A stretch of 64,000 bases of DNA from contig NZ_JASAOI010000045.1 in NCBI RefSeq assembly GCF_029953285.1, positions 1 through 64,000 of the forward strand, written 5' to 3'. The position numbers were made by a program, and so were the translations under genes. Position 1 is the first letter of the stretch. Every line of letters starts with the position of its first letter. This DNA comes from Yinghuangia seranimata (GTDB taxonomy: Bacteria; Actinomycetota; Actinomycetes; Streptomycetales; Streptomycetaceae). Shown in pieces: positions 49,024 through 57,154 of this stretch. The notes beneath the pieces were generated by a model. It made no database searches. It saw only the letters and a program-made list of their open reading frames with translations, and was not told the origin of the DNA.

Positions 49024-50562
49024 TCAGGACTTACGGCTCCCCCGCAGCACCGCCATCGCCGCGTTGCGGCCCGGGACGCCGCTGACACCGCCGCCGCGCC
49101 GGGCGCCCGCACCGCACAGCAGGATGCGCTCGTGCTCGGTCTCGACGCCCCACGCGCCCTCCTCCGCCGGGTCCTCGGCGTACGGCCACGACAGGTCGCG
49201 ATGGAAGATGTGCCCGGCGGGCAGGCCGAGTTCGCTCTCCAGGTCGATCGGTGTACGGACCTCGAGGCACGGCTCGCCGTCGGCGTCCCGGAGCAGGCAG
49301 TCCTCGATCGGCTCGGCCAGCACGGTGTTCACGGAGTCGAGGGTCAGCCGCAGCGCCTTCGCCCGGGCCGCCTCGTCGGCGAACAGCCGGGCGGGCATGT
49401 GGAGTCCGAAGAGCGTCAGCGTGTGCGCGCCGGCCGCGCGCAGGTCCGGGCCGAGGATCGACGGGTCGGTCAGCGTGTGGCAGTAGACCTCGCCGGGCGG
49501 CAGGCTCGGGATCGTCCCCGCGTCCGCCTCGCGGTAGGCGGCGGCCAGTTGCGCGTAACCCTCGTTGATGTGGAACGTCCCGGCGAACGCGTCGCGCGGG
49601 TCCCGCCCGGGCTCGCGCAGGCGCGGCAGCCGGGAAAGCACCATGTTGACCTTGAGCTGGGCGCCTTCCGGCGCGGTGCCGCGCGGTTCGGCGCCGAGCA
49701 GGGCGTCGAGCGTGCGGGGCGCCACACCGGCGAGGACGTGTGCGCCGGTCACGCGGTGCTCGTGCTCGCCCTGGACGTACCGCACTTCGCCGTCGGGGCT
49801 GAGCGCCGTCACCTCGGCCCCGGTGCGCAGCTCCGCGCCGGCCGCCCGCGCCGCGGCGGCGAGGGCGCCGGTGACCGCGCCCATGCCGCCGACGGGGACG
49901 TCCCAGTGCCCGGTCCCGCCGCCGATCACGTGGTAGAGGAAGCACCGGTTCTGACGCAGCGTCGGGTCGTCGGTCGACGCGAACGTCCCGATCAGCGCGT
50001 CGGTGGCGACCGTGCCGCGCACCATGTCGTCGGCGAACTCGGACTCCAGCACGCCGGCCAGCGGCTGCGTGAACACCGCCTCCCACAGCCACGGGTCGCC
50101 GACCACCGCGCGGAACCCGGCCGGGGAGCGCAGCGGTTCGGTGAGCGTCGGGAACACCCGCTCGGCCAGGCCGCCGAGCCGCTCCTGGAACCGCTCCCAG
50201 GCCGCGGCCTCGCGCGCGCCCGCGAACCGCGTCAGCTCGGCACGGGTGCGCGCGGGGTCGGCGTCGACGAGGAAACCGTTGTCGCCGGACGGCGTGTACG
50301 CGCCGATCGGCCGCCGACGCAGCTCGATGTCCAGCCCGAGCTCCGCGACGATCGACCGCGGCATCAGGCTGACCAGGTACGAGTAGCGCGACAGCCGCAC
50401 ATCGACCCCCGCGAAGGGCCGGCTGGACACCGCCGCCCCGCCGACCTCGCCCCGCCGCTCCAGGACGAGCACCGAGCGCCCGGCCCGCGCGAGGTAGGCG
50501 GCGGCCACCAGGCCGTTGTGCCCGCCGCCGACGATGACGGCGTCGAAGTCGTCGTGTGTCAC
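49024..50562 (-). CDS. Phytoene desaturase-like FAD-dependent oxidoreductase
   Basis: Protein of 512 residues. The Rossmann motif is VIVGGGHNGLVAAAYLARAG, followed by VLVLERRGEVGGAA, and the C-terminal FAD motif is LLCGAGARRGGGVSGVPGRNAAM (in parts). The middle has GGGTGHWDVPVGGMGAV, typical of the CrtI/PYROXD2 group. No other carotenoid genes are nearby, so a carotenoid role is doubtful; it may be a general amine or ene oxidoreductase. The GTG at 50562 begins MTHDDFDAVIVGG, the normal family start. Confidence 0.85.
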   Translation of the reverse strand: MTHDDFDAVIVGGGHNGLVAAAYLARAGRSVLVLERRGEVGGAAVSSRPFAGVDVRLSRYSYLVSLMPRSIVAELGLDIELRRRPIGAYTPSGDNGFLVDADPARTRAELTRFAGAREAAAWERFQERLGGLAERVFPTLTEPLRSPAGFRAVVGDPWLWEAVFTQPLAGVLESEFADDMVRGTVATDALIGTFASTDDPTLRQNRCFLYHVIGGGTGHWDVPVGGMGAVTGALAAAARAAGAELRTGAEVTALSPDGEVRYVQGEHEHRVTGAHVLAGVAPRTLDALLGAEPRGTAPEGAQLKVNMVLSRLPRLREPGRDPRDAFAGTFHINEGYAQLAAAYREADAGTIPSLPPGEVYCHTLTDPSILGPDLRAAGAHTLTLFGLHMPARLFADEAARAKALRLTLDSVNTVLAEPIEDCLLRDADGEPCLEVRTPIDLESELGLPAGHIFHRDLSWPYAEDPAEEGAWGVETEHERILLCGAGARRGGGVSGVPGRNAAMAVLRGSRKS

Positions 50563-50754
50563 GCCCGCCTCCAGTGTCGTTCGACCGACGGGCGCGCCGC
50601 CCGCCCCGGGTGACTACCCCGGTGGGACCGGATTCGATCACCCGGGGCGATGCCGCCGCGCGGGACGCGACAGGCCGGGCAGCGGGGCGGGACGGCGGTC
50701 CCGCCCCGTGCCGGCCGGAGGGCCCGGCACGATGCGTCCGTGCCGGGCCGGGGC

Positions 50755-50920
50755 GGCACCAGGGCCGAGGCCGGGCCATGGCCGGGACCGGGCCGATGCC
50801 GAGGCCGGGCCCGAACCGAGGCCGATGCCGAGCCCGGGCCGATGCCAGGCCGAGCCCGCACCGGGGCCGATGCCGGGCCGAGCCCTGGACCGGGCCGATG
50901 CCGGTGCCTGGCCGCGGCCT
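50755..50920. repeat. Degenerate GGGCCGATGCCG repeat
   Basis: A run of 12-18 bp words built from GGGCCGATGCCG and GAGGCCGGGCCC fills the gap between the flavoprotein start and the deazaflavin oxidoreductase end (50563-50926). The gap shows no gene. Confidence 0.75.
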
Positions 50921-50926
50921 TCCGGG

Positions 50927-51400
50927 CTACCGCACCGGTGTCAGGATCAGCACCGGCAGGTCCCGACCCGCCTTGTTCTGCATCTCCTCGTACGGCGCGT
51001 GCACGGCCAGCATCACCGGCCACAGCCGGGTCTTCTCCTCCGGCGTGGCCACGCGGGCCAGGACCGGGACCCGGTCGGCGCCGACCTGGATCTCGGCGGC
51101 CGGCTCGGTGGCCAGGTTGAGGCACCAGGCCGGGATCGGCGGTTTGCCGCCGTTCGAACCGACGACCAGGTACGGCGCGTCGTCGACGCCGCCGCCGGCC
51201 GGGTCGCGGCCGTAGACGAGCGCCGTGCGCCGCAGTCTGCCGGTGCGCCGCCCGCGGGTGGTGAGCAGCAGCATCGGGATACCGTAGGTGTGGTGGCCGT
51301 CCTCGCCGTCGGTCTCGACGTAGCGGCGGATTTGGTCGTGGACCCAGCCGACAGGACTGTCGGTGATCTCCTCGTCGGGCTCGTCGGGCTCGTCGGGCAT
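50927..51400 (-). CDS. Deazaflavin (F420)-dependent nitroreductase family protein
   Basis: Protein of 157 residues of the Ddn split-barrel family. Family marks are MLLLTTRGRRTGRLRRTALVYG (in parts), YLVVGSNGGKPPIPAWCLNL and a late RLWPVMLAVHAPYEEMQNKAGRDLPV. Members bind F420H2 and reduce quinones or nitro compounds. The N-terminus begins with a repeated DEP unit (PDEPDEPDEE) encoded by an imperfect 9 bp DNA repeat. It lies upstream of the flavoprotein gene on the same strand, but a long repeat separates them. Confidence 0.87.
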   Translation of the reverse strand: MPDEPDEPDEEITDSPVGWVHDQIRRYVETDGEDGHHTYGIPMLLLTTRGRRTGRLRRTALVYGRDPAGGGVDDAPYLVVGSNGGKPPIPAWCLNLATEPAAEIQVGADRVPVLARVATPEEKTRLWPVMLAVHAPYEEMQNKAGRDLPVLILTPVR

Positions 51401-51451
51401 ACGTGTCCCTTCCCCGTGCCGGGTGGGCCCGCCGGGGGGCGGCGGGCCGGG

Positions 51452-51817
51452 TCAGCTGAGGAAAACGTACACACTGCGGATCCGCCCGTCGTCCGCCAGC
51501 TCGACGATCCCGTCACCATCCAGCCGCGCCCGGCTGTTCGGCCGGGTGAGCCGGACGGCGATCCGCAAGAGCCTTTGGTGGCCCGCGACTCCGGCGGTCA
51601 CGCAGGTGTGGTCGGGGAACTCCGCCTGCACGGTGGCCACGAGCGCGTCGAGTTCGTCGTGCCCGACAACCGACGCGAACTGGTCGGTGTACACCGCGTC
51701 TTCGGTGAACGCCTCGACGATCAGCGCCCGCCGCGCGGCCGGTTCGGTCTCGTCCCAGACCGCGCCGTACCGCGCGCCGGCCGACGCCGGGAGCACGTCC
51801 GCGCTCCGGTGGGTCAC
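51452..51817 (-). CDS. NTF2-like (SnoaL-type) protein
   Basis: Protein of 121 residues with the cone-shaped NTF2 fold pattern: RYGAVWDETEPAARRALIVEAFTEDAVYTD, a central VVGHDELDALVATVQAEFP helix and late strands ending VYVFLS. It resembles the neighbour at 51830 closely in layout (VWNETDPAIRRA), so the two arose by tandem duplication. The start is GTG at 51817, 12 bp after the neighbour stop. The role may be binding or isomerising a small hydrophobic molecule. Confidence 0.8.
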   Translation of the reverse strand: MTHRSADVLPASAGARYGAVWDETEPAARRALIVEAFTEDAVYTDQFASVVGHDELDALVATVQAEFPDHTCVTAGVAGHQRLLRIAVRLTRPNSRARLDGDGIVELADDGRIRSVYVFLS

Positions 51818-51829
51818 GTCGAGGACGGG

Positions 51830-52198
51830 TCAGGCCGGGACCTTGTCGAGGAACCCGTGCACCGAGCGCACGCGCCCGTCGGCGTCCAGCGCCACGACGT
51901 CGAAGCCGATGACCGGGGGCTCGCCCTCCTCGGTGCCGGCGGGGCCGAGGCCCCACTGGAACCGCACGAGGTCGTGGTGCGCGTCGACGCGGCCGTGCGG
52001 GCGGAACACGAAGCCGGGGAACTGCTCGTGGACCTGCCCGACGAGCGCGTCGAGCGCGTCGCGCCCGGCGACGGCGGCGAGCGGGTCGGTGTAGGTGACC
52101 TCGGCGGCGAACACGTCGTCGATGGCGGCGCGGCGGATCGCGGGGTCGGTCTCGTTCCAGACGCCGAGGTAGCGCTGGACGACGGTGTCGGTGCTCAT
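51830..52198 (-). CDS. NTF2-like (SnoaL-type) protein
   Basis: Protein of 122 residues, paralogue of the downstream gene. It contains YLGVWNETDPAIRRAAIDDVFAAEVTYTDPLA, then AVAGRDALDALVGQVHEQFPGFVF, and ends VHGFLDKVPA. The ATG at 52198 is chosen because the upstream frame contains no similar sequence. It is first in a likely operon with the gene at 51452 and perhaps the F420 oxidoreductase at 50927 (51 bp further). Substrate unknown. Confidence 0.82.
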   Translation of the reverse strand: MSTDTVVQRYLGVWNETDPAIRRAAIDDVFAAEVTYTDPLAAVAGRDALDALVGQVHEQFPGFVFRPHGRVDAHHDLVRFQWGLGPAGTEEGEPPVIGFDVVALDADGRVRSVHGFLDKVPA

Positions 52199-52280
52199 GG
52201 TGTTCCCGCTTTCCGTGGGTTGTTCGGGGTGACGTCCATGAGTCTTCATCCACGCGGGGTGGGCCCGGCAGTGCCCGCGA

Positions 52281-54404
52281 TCACGACCCGGGTATGAGAT
52301 TTTCACGGTCGGCGGGCGGGGGCGCCGGTGCCCCGCGCGCGGCGGTCCGGACGTCCTCGGCGGCGCGGCGCGCGGCGGCCAGGGCCGCGTCCAGTGCGGC
52401 CCCGGCGGTGTCGGGCCGGCCGTCGTCGAGTGCCGCGCGGGCCCGGCGGGTCGAACGGCCGACGGTGAACAGCCCCGAGCCGAGCCGGTCGCGCAGGTCG
52501 CGGCCGAACCGCAGGCGCTCGCGGGTGCTGACGGAGGCCGCCAACTCGGCGCGGGCGCGGTCGAGTTCCTCGCGCAGGGTGGTGAGCCGGCAGACCGCGT
52601 AGAGGAGGAACTGGAAGTAGAAGGCGGCCATCGTGTACGAGACGAACGTCTTGGGCTGGAAACCGCCGATGGACGCCACCACGGACTGCGGCAGCGCCCC
52701 GCCCGCGACCGCCCCGCCGACGACGGCCGTAGCGCCGAAGCCGACGCGTCCGACCGTACCCGGGTACCGGAGGAGGACCGCGGCGCCGAAAGGTATGAGG
52801 TAGTTGTACGGGAACCATCGCAGGTCGTGGACGGCTACCGCGGGGACGGCGAGCAGCAGCACCAGCGTGATGCCGCCGCCGCGGGCGCGTCGGCCGGGTG
52901 GGCGGGGCCGGCCGATGTGGAGGAGGAGCAGGTAGCCGACCGCCATGTAGGAGGACGTGTCCAGCACCCAATCGCCGCCGAAGATCTGCCAGTAGGTCGG
53001 ACTGACGGTGGTGAGCGCGAGGTGGGCGGCGAAGACCACGGCGAGGCCGAGGACCTGTCGCGGGGATCCTGTCGAGGCCGCCCCGCTCTTGATGCGGTTT
53101 CCGCGCACGGGTATGCGCGCGGTGAGCCGGTAACGGTCACCGACGGGGCCCGCGTCCAGGTGGCCGCCGTGCGCGGCGAGCCTGGCCGCTGCGCTGACGG
53201 TTCCCGTGCCGGGCGTCGTGGAGCAGGGCGCCGGTCGGTCCGTGTCGGGGCTGCCCGTCACTCCGCCCAGCACCGCCGGTGTGCGCGGGCCGTGGGTGTC
53301 GGCCGGGCGCGGTGCTCCTGCGCCGTCGTTCTCGACCGTCAGGCGGATCTCCCCGGCCTCTTGACACGCCGTCACCGTGCACCACGTCGCGCCGCTGTGG
53401 CGCAGCACGTTGGTGATGGCCTCGCGGAGCACCAGCGCCAAGGTCGCGTCCACGTCCGGAGGCAGCGGCGGGAACTCCGTTGGGAACGAGGCCTCGACGC
53501 CGGCCCACGCGAGCATCTCGCGGGTGCGGGCCGCCTCGTCGGGCAGCGTGTGCGCGTGTTCGCCGACGGCGACGGTGCGGGCGTCGACGAGGACCTGTGC
53601 GGTGAGCGCGGCGACGTCGTCGATGTCGGCTGTCACGTCGCGGCCCGCGCGCAGCCCCCTCCGCGCGAGTTCCAGGCGCAGGATCACCGCGGTGAGGCTC
53701 AGCCCGAGGATGTCGTGGGCGTCGCGGCCGGCGCGCAGGCGCTCGATGGCGGCTGTGGTGGCGGCCAGTTCGGCGCGGGTGCCGTGCAGCGCGTCGAGGA
53801 CGTCGCCGAGGCGGCTGACCGCGTAGACGCTGAGCGCCATGCCGAGGGCGAGGGTGACCCAGGTGAACCGCTCGGCGTCGGGCAGGCCCATGCTGTCGGC
53901 GGGCCACACGTACCAGTCCAGGACCGCGGCCGCGGCCACCTGCGCCGCGGCGAGCAGCCAGCGGAGGCGTCCGGCGACGACCAGCAGGGTCCCGGCGAGG
54001 ACGCAGCCGATGTTTCCGTGCAGGCGCAAGGGTGTGAGGACGGGCGCATAGGCGACGGCGAGGCCGAGGAGGAGCAGGCGCCCTCCGTACCGTTCGCGCA
54101 CCGCCGCGAAGCGCGGCAGCGAGAGCGGAACCGTGAGGACCAGCCCGAGGCACGAGGATCCGAGCCAGATGACGAAGGGCGCGGAGTCCAGGTCGACGAC
54201 GCGGTACGGCATCACGAGGTTGTTGAACAGCGTCATGGCGAACAGAAGCCCGAGGTTCGCCAGGACGAGGCCCTCACCCGGCCGAAGGGCAGGCCACGCG
54301 TGGCGGCGCACGGTCGTCAGGGCCGCCGGAGCGGCGGCGCGGGCCCGGGCGACCGGGGCCTGGACCGGAACCGGGGCCGCGGCGGGAGGAACGGCGCGGC
54401 TCAC
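52281..54404 (-). CDS. Double-module membrane histidine kinase, second module degenerate
   Basis: Protein of 707 residues. Module one has several membrane helices (about 35-205), a HisKA_3 dimerisation helix with the phospho-acceptor in GRDAHDILG, and a GHKL ATPase (LREAITNVLRHSG, TVENDGAG) to about 430. Module two repeats the membrane helices (about 450-610) and the dimerisation helix, but reads GRDLRDRLG, so His is Arg, and the chain ends about 60 residues later without any ATPase. It belongs to the DesK/NarX-type kinases. The GTG start overlaps the response regulator stop by 4 bases, so the cognate partner is certain by context. Confidence 0.85.
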   Translation of the reverse strand: MSRAVPPAAAPVPVQAPVARARAAAPAALTTVRRHAWPALRPGEGLVLANLGLLFAMTLFNNLVMPYRVVDLDSAPFVIWLGSSCLGLVLTVPLSLPRFAAVRERYGGRLLLLGLAVAYAPVLTPLRLHGNIGCVLAGTLLVVAGRLRWLLAAAQVAAAAVLDWYVWPADSMGLPDAERFTWVTLALGMALSVYAVSRLGDVLDALHGTRAELAATTAAIERLRAGRDAHDILGLSLTAVILRLELARRGLRAGRDVTADIDDVAALTAQVLVDARTVAVGEHAHTLPDEAARTREMLAWAGVEASFPTEFPPLPPDVDATLALVLREAITNVLRHSGATWCTVTACQEAGEIRLTVENDGAGAPRPADTHGPRTPAVLGGVTGSPDTDRPAPCSTTPGTGTVSAAARLAAHGGHLDAGPVGDRYRLTARIPVRGNRIKSGAASTGSPRQVLGLAVVFAAHLALTTVSPTYWQIFGGDWVLDTSSYMAVGYLLLLHIGRPRPPGRRARGGGITLVLLLAVPAVAVHDLRWFPYNYLIPFGAAVLLRYPGTVGRVGFGATAVVGGAVAGGALPQSVVASIGGFQPKTFVSYTMAAFYFQFLLYAVCRLTTLREELDRARAELAASVSTRERLRFGRDLRDRLGSGLFTVGRSTRRARAALDDGRPDTAGAALDAALAAARRAAEDVRTAARGAPAPPPADRENLIPGS

Positions 54405-55006
54405 ACCCAGTCGGCTGCCTGCGCGATGCGGACCGCGTCCACCTGGTTGCGCGCGCCGAGCTTGAGGAGGGCGGACGTCAGGTAGTTGCGGACGGTCCCG
54501 GTGGCCAGGTGCAGCCGTTTGGCGATCTGGCGGGCTTCGAGGCCTTCCGCGAGCAGCCGCACGACGTCGGTCTCGCGCGCGGTGAGCGGGCACGGCGGCA
54601 GGTTGAGCGCGGCGGCGGCGAGCGCCGGGTCGATCACGCGTTCACCCGCGTGCACCCGGCGTATGGACTCGGCGAGCCGGTCGGGCGGGGCGTCCTTCAG
54701 CAGGAACCCGGCGACCCCGGCGGCGAGGGCGCGGCGCAGGATGCCGGGGCGGCCGATGCCGGTGAGGATCATCACCCGGCAGCCGGGCAGCCGTTCGAGG
54801 AGTTCGCCGGCGACGTCGAGGCCGTCGCGGCCGGGCAGGTCGAAGTCGAGGACGGCGACGTCGGGCCGGTGTTCGAGGGCGGCGGGCACGGCCGCGTCGC
54901 CGTCGCAGACGTCCGCGACGACGGTGATGTCCGGTTCGTCGGAGAGCAGCGCGACGAGCGCGCCGCGCACCATGTGCATGTCCTCAGCCAGCAGTACGCG
55001 CGGCAT
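54401..55006 (-). CDS. NarL/LuxR-type response regulator
   Basis: Protein of 201 residues. The receiver has paired acids (LLAEDMH), the phospho-acceptor Asp54 (AVLDFDLPG), the switch LTGIG and Lys in FLLKDAPP. The C-terminal LuxR helix-turn-helix (about 138-200) reads LTARETDVVRLLAEGLEARQ and LATGTVRNYLTSALLKLGARNQ in parts. It resembles DesR-type regulators. It is first in a two-gene operon with the histidine kinase and probably controls its own operon or adjacent genes. Confidence 0.92.
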   Translation of the reverse strand: MPRVLLAEDMHMVRGALVALLSDEPDITVVADVCDGDAAVPAALEHRPDVAVLDFDLPGRDGLDVAGELLERLPGCRVMILTGIGRPGILRRALAAGVAGFLLKDAPPDRLAESIRRVHAGERVIDPALAAAALNLPPCPLTARETDVVRLLAEGLEARQIAKRLHLATGTVRNYLTSALLKLGARNQVDAVRIAQAADWV

Positions 55007-55150
55007 CGCGCACCCCCTTGCCTCGTGCCTCCACCGCAGGCCGCCACCGTACCGACGATCTTCGACCGGCGCGGCGGTTGGGCGAGGCGTGAGACGGCGA
55101 CCGTCGGCGTGCCGCTGTGCCCAGAGGTGCCGGGCCTGCGGCCGGGCGCG

Positions 55151-55984
55151 TCAGTACGGCCGGTCCCCCGCGATGGTGACCCGGTGCAGGACGCGTTCCG
55201 CTCCCCCGGTGTCGCCGACGACCGCGTGCTGGGTGCAGCGGTTGTCCCAGATCACCAGGTCGCCGACCTGCCAGCGGTGCCGGTAGACCAGTTCGGGCCG
55301 GGCGACCTGGGCATAGAGGTAGGCCAGCAGCGGTGCGCTCTCCTCGGTCGTCCAGCCCTCGAAGTGCGAGGTGTAGTCGCCGTTGACGAACAGCGCCTTG
55401 CGGCCGGTGTCGGGGTGGGTGCGGACGACGGGGTGCGTGGTGGTGACGGCGTCGCGGTCGAGCCCTGCGGCGCCCGCGAGTTCGGTGCCGCGGTGGACGG
55501 CGCGCAGCGTGTCGAGGGTCGCGCGCAGGCCGGGCGAGAGCTGCTCGTAGGCGCCGTATGCGTCGGCCCACATCGTGTCGCCGCCGAGCGGCGGGATGAC
55601 GCGGGCGAGCAGCAGGGTGAGCGCGGGCGGTCGGGGGGCGTGCGTGGTGTCGGCGTGCCAGCGCTGGGTGACCGGGGTGGGGTCGTGGATCTTCATGACG
55701 CCGGGGTGCCCCTCGATGCTCGGCACGTACGGGTGCACCGACACCTCGCCCCAGCGGGCCGCGAACTGGAGCTGCTGACGGGGTGACATGGCCTGTTGGC
55801 CGCGCAGGCACAGCACCTGGTGCTCGAGGAACAGGCCCTGGAGCCGGGCCAGGACGCCGTCGTCGACGCCGGCCGCCAGGTCGACGCCCGTGACGAGGGC
55901 GCCGAGGGCGGACGCGAGGCGTTCGACGCGGAACGGGTCGTCGGTCGACGTCCGTTCGCGAGCCTGCGGGCGGGTGTCGGTCAT
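55151..55984 (-). CDS. TauD/TfdA family 2-oxoglutarate-dependent dioxygenase
   Basis: Protein of 277 residues. The iron ligands are His110 and Asp112 (WHADTTH) and His253 (CTQHAVVGD), and the 2-oxoglutarate Arg is near 268 (LHRVTI). Known relatives hydroxylate taurine, alkylsulfonates or 2,4-D and release an aldehyde. It is the last gene of the five-gene operon starting at 62064, 45 bp after the Ldh2-type dehydrogenase gene, so its substrate probably feeds the aldehyde or hydroxy-acid steps encoded there. Confidence 0.87.
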   Translation of the reverse strand: MTDTRPQARERTSTDDPFRVERLASALGALVTGVDLAAGVDDGVLARLQGLFLEHQVLCLRGQQAMSPRQQLQFAARWGEVSVHPYVPSIEGHPGVMKIHDPTPVTQRWHADTTHAPRPPALTLLLARVIPPLGGDTMWADAYGAYEQLSPGLRATLDTLRAVHRGTELAGAAGLDRDAVTTTHPVVRTHPDTGRKALFVNGDYTSHFEGWTTEESAPLLAYLYAQVARPELVYRHRWQVGDLVIWDNRCTQHAVVGDTGGAERVLHRVTIAGDRPY

Positions 55985-56029
55985 GGCGGTGCGGCCTCCT
56001 CGGCGTGGGTCGGCGTCGGCCTGCTGCGG

Positions 56030-57154
56030 TCAGTCGAGTCCGGGCGCGCCCAGCTCGGCGGCGTACTGGTTGATCTCCTCGCGCAGCGCGTCCGGCAGCG
56101 GAATGCCCTCGGCCTCGCGGACGGCTCGCCGTTCGTGTTCGAGCTGTCCGGGCACCAGGACGCGGTCGACGCCGTCGGCGGGCTCGCTCGCGCGGATCTC
56201 CCGCACGAGCGTGTCGACGCGGGCCGCGAAGCCGCCGCCGGGCAGGAACCGTTCCGGGTCCAGGCCGAGGAACACGAAGCCCTTGGCGACGCGTTCGCGG
56301 CCGTGCGCGGGCGAGGCGGTGTCCTCGGTGGCGCCGAAGCAGCTGCCGGTCAGCGCGCCCGCGAGCAACTCGACGAGGACGGCGAGGCCGAAGCCCTTGT
56401 GGCCGCCGAACCAGCGCAGGTGGTCGACGGACGCGGCGGCGGGGTCGGTGGTGGGGCGGCCGCGAGTGTCGTTGGCCCAGCCGTCGGGGATCGTCGCGTC
56501 GCCGCGTTTGCGGGCGAGCAACAGCTTGTTGCCTGCGACGGCCGTGGTCGCCACGTCGTAGACGACCGGCGGTTCCTCGTGCGCGGGGACGGCGTACGAG
56601 AGCGGGTTGGTGGAGAACAGCGGGGTGAGGCCGCCGTGCGGCGGCACGAGCGTCGGGCCGTTCTGGAAGCACAGGCAGACGACACCTGCGCGGGCAGCGC
56701 GTTCCGTGTACGCGGCGAGCGCGCCCAGGTGGGTGCCCTCGCGGACCGCGACGGCCGCGACGCCGTGGCGGCGGGTGCGGTCGACGAGCAGGCGGACGGC
56801 TTCCAGGCCGGCGACCTGGCCGAGGCCCAGGCCGCCGTCCAGTAGCAGTGTGGCGCCGCCGTCGCGGACGACGCGCGGCGCGGCGGCGGGGTGCAGGTGG
56901 CCGGCGCGGATGCGGGAGGCGTACAGGCCGAGGAGGTGGGTGCCGTGGGAGTCGACGCCGCGCAGGTCGGCCTCGACGAGGAGGGCGGCGGTCTGGTCGG
57001 CGTACGGGGCGGGGGCGCCGAGGGCGTGGAGGATCCCGGCGGCGACCTTGCGCAGGCGCTCGGCGGGGACGGGTGCGGTCTGCGGGGCCGGGGGTGCCGG
57101 AGCGGCCGGGTGTGACGGGTCCGGTGTGGGAACGGATCCGGATGCGCTCACCAT
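56030..57154 (-). CDS. Malate/lactate dehydrogenase family (Ldh2/ComC-like) oxidoreductase
   Basis: Protein of 374 residues of the NAD(P)-dependent family containing malate, ureidoglycolate and (R)-sulfolactate dehydrogenases. Marks are GVDSHGTHLLGLY (catalytic His), FQNGPTLVPPHGG, FSTNPLSYAVP and GGHKGFGLAVLVELLAGALTGS (in parts). The first 30 residues are a Pro/Ala-rich extension not usual in the family. The start ATG overlaps the end of the upstream acyl-CoA ligase gene by 7 bases. It should oxidise a 2-hydroxy acid to a 2-oxo acid, which the TPP enzyme of the operon could then decarboxylate. Confidence 0.87.
   Translation of the reverse strand: MVSASGSVPTPDPSHPAAPAPPAPQTAPVPAERLRKVAAGILHALGAPAPYADQTAALLVEADLRGVDSHGTHLLGLYASRIRAGHLHPAAAPRVVRDGGATLLLDGGLGLGQVAGLEAVRLLVDRTRRHGVAAVAVREGTHLGALAAYTERAARAGVVCLCFQNGPTLVPPHGGLTPLFSTNPLSYAVPAHEEPPVVYDVATTAVAGNKLLLARKRGDATIPDGWANDTRGRPTTDPAAASVDHLRWFGGHKGFGLAVLVELLAGALTGSCFGATEDTASPAHGRERVAKGFVFLGLDPERFLPGGGFAARVDTLVREIRASEPADGVDRVLVPGQLEHERRAVREAEGIPLPDALREEINQYAAELGAPGLD

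Noticed and set aside
49024-50562. Carotenoid biosynthesis cluster
   Set aside because: Only one CrtI-like flavoprotein is present; no phytoene synthase, cyclase or GGPP synthase genes are nearby.
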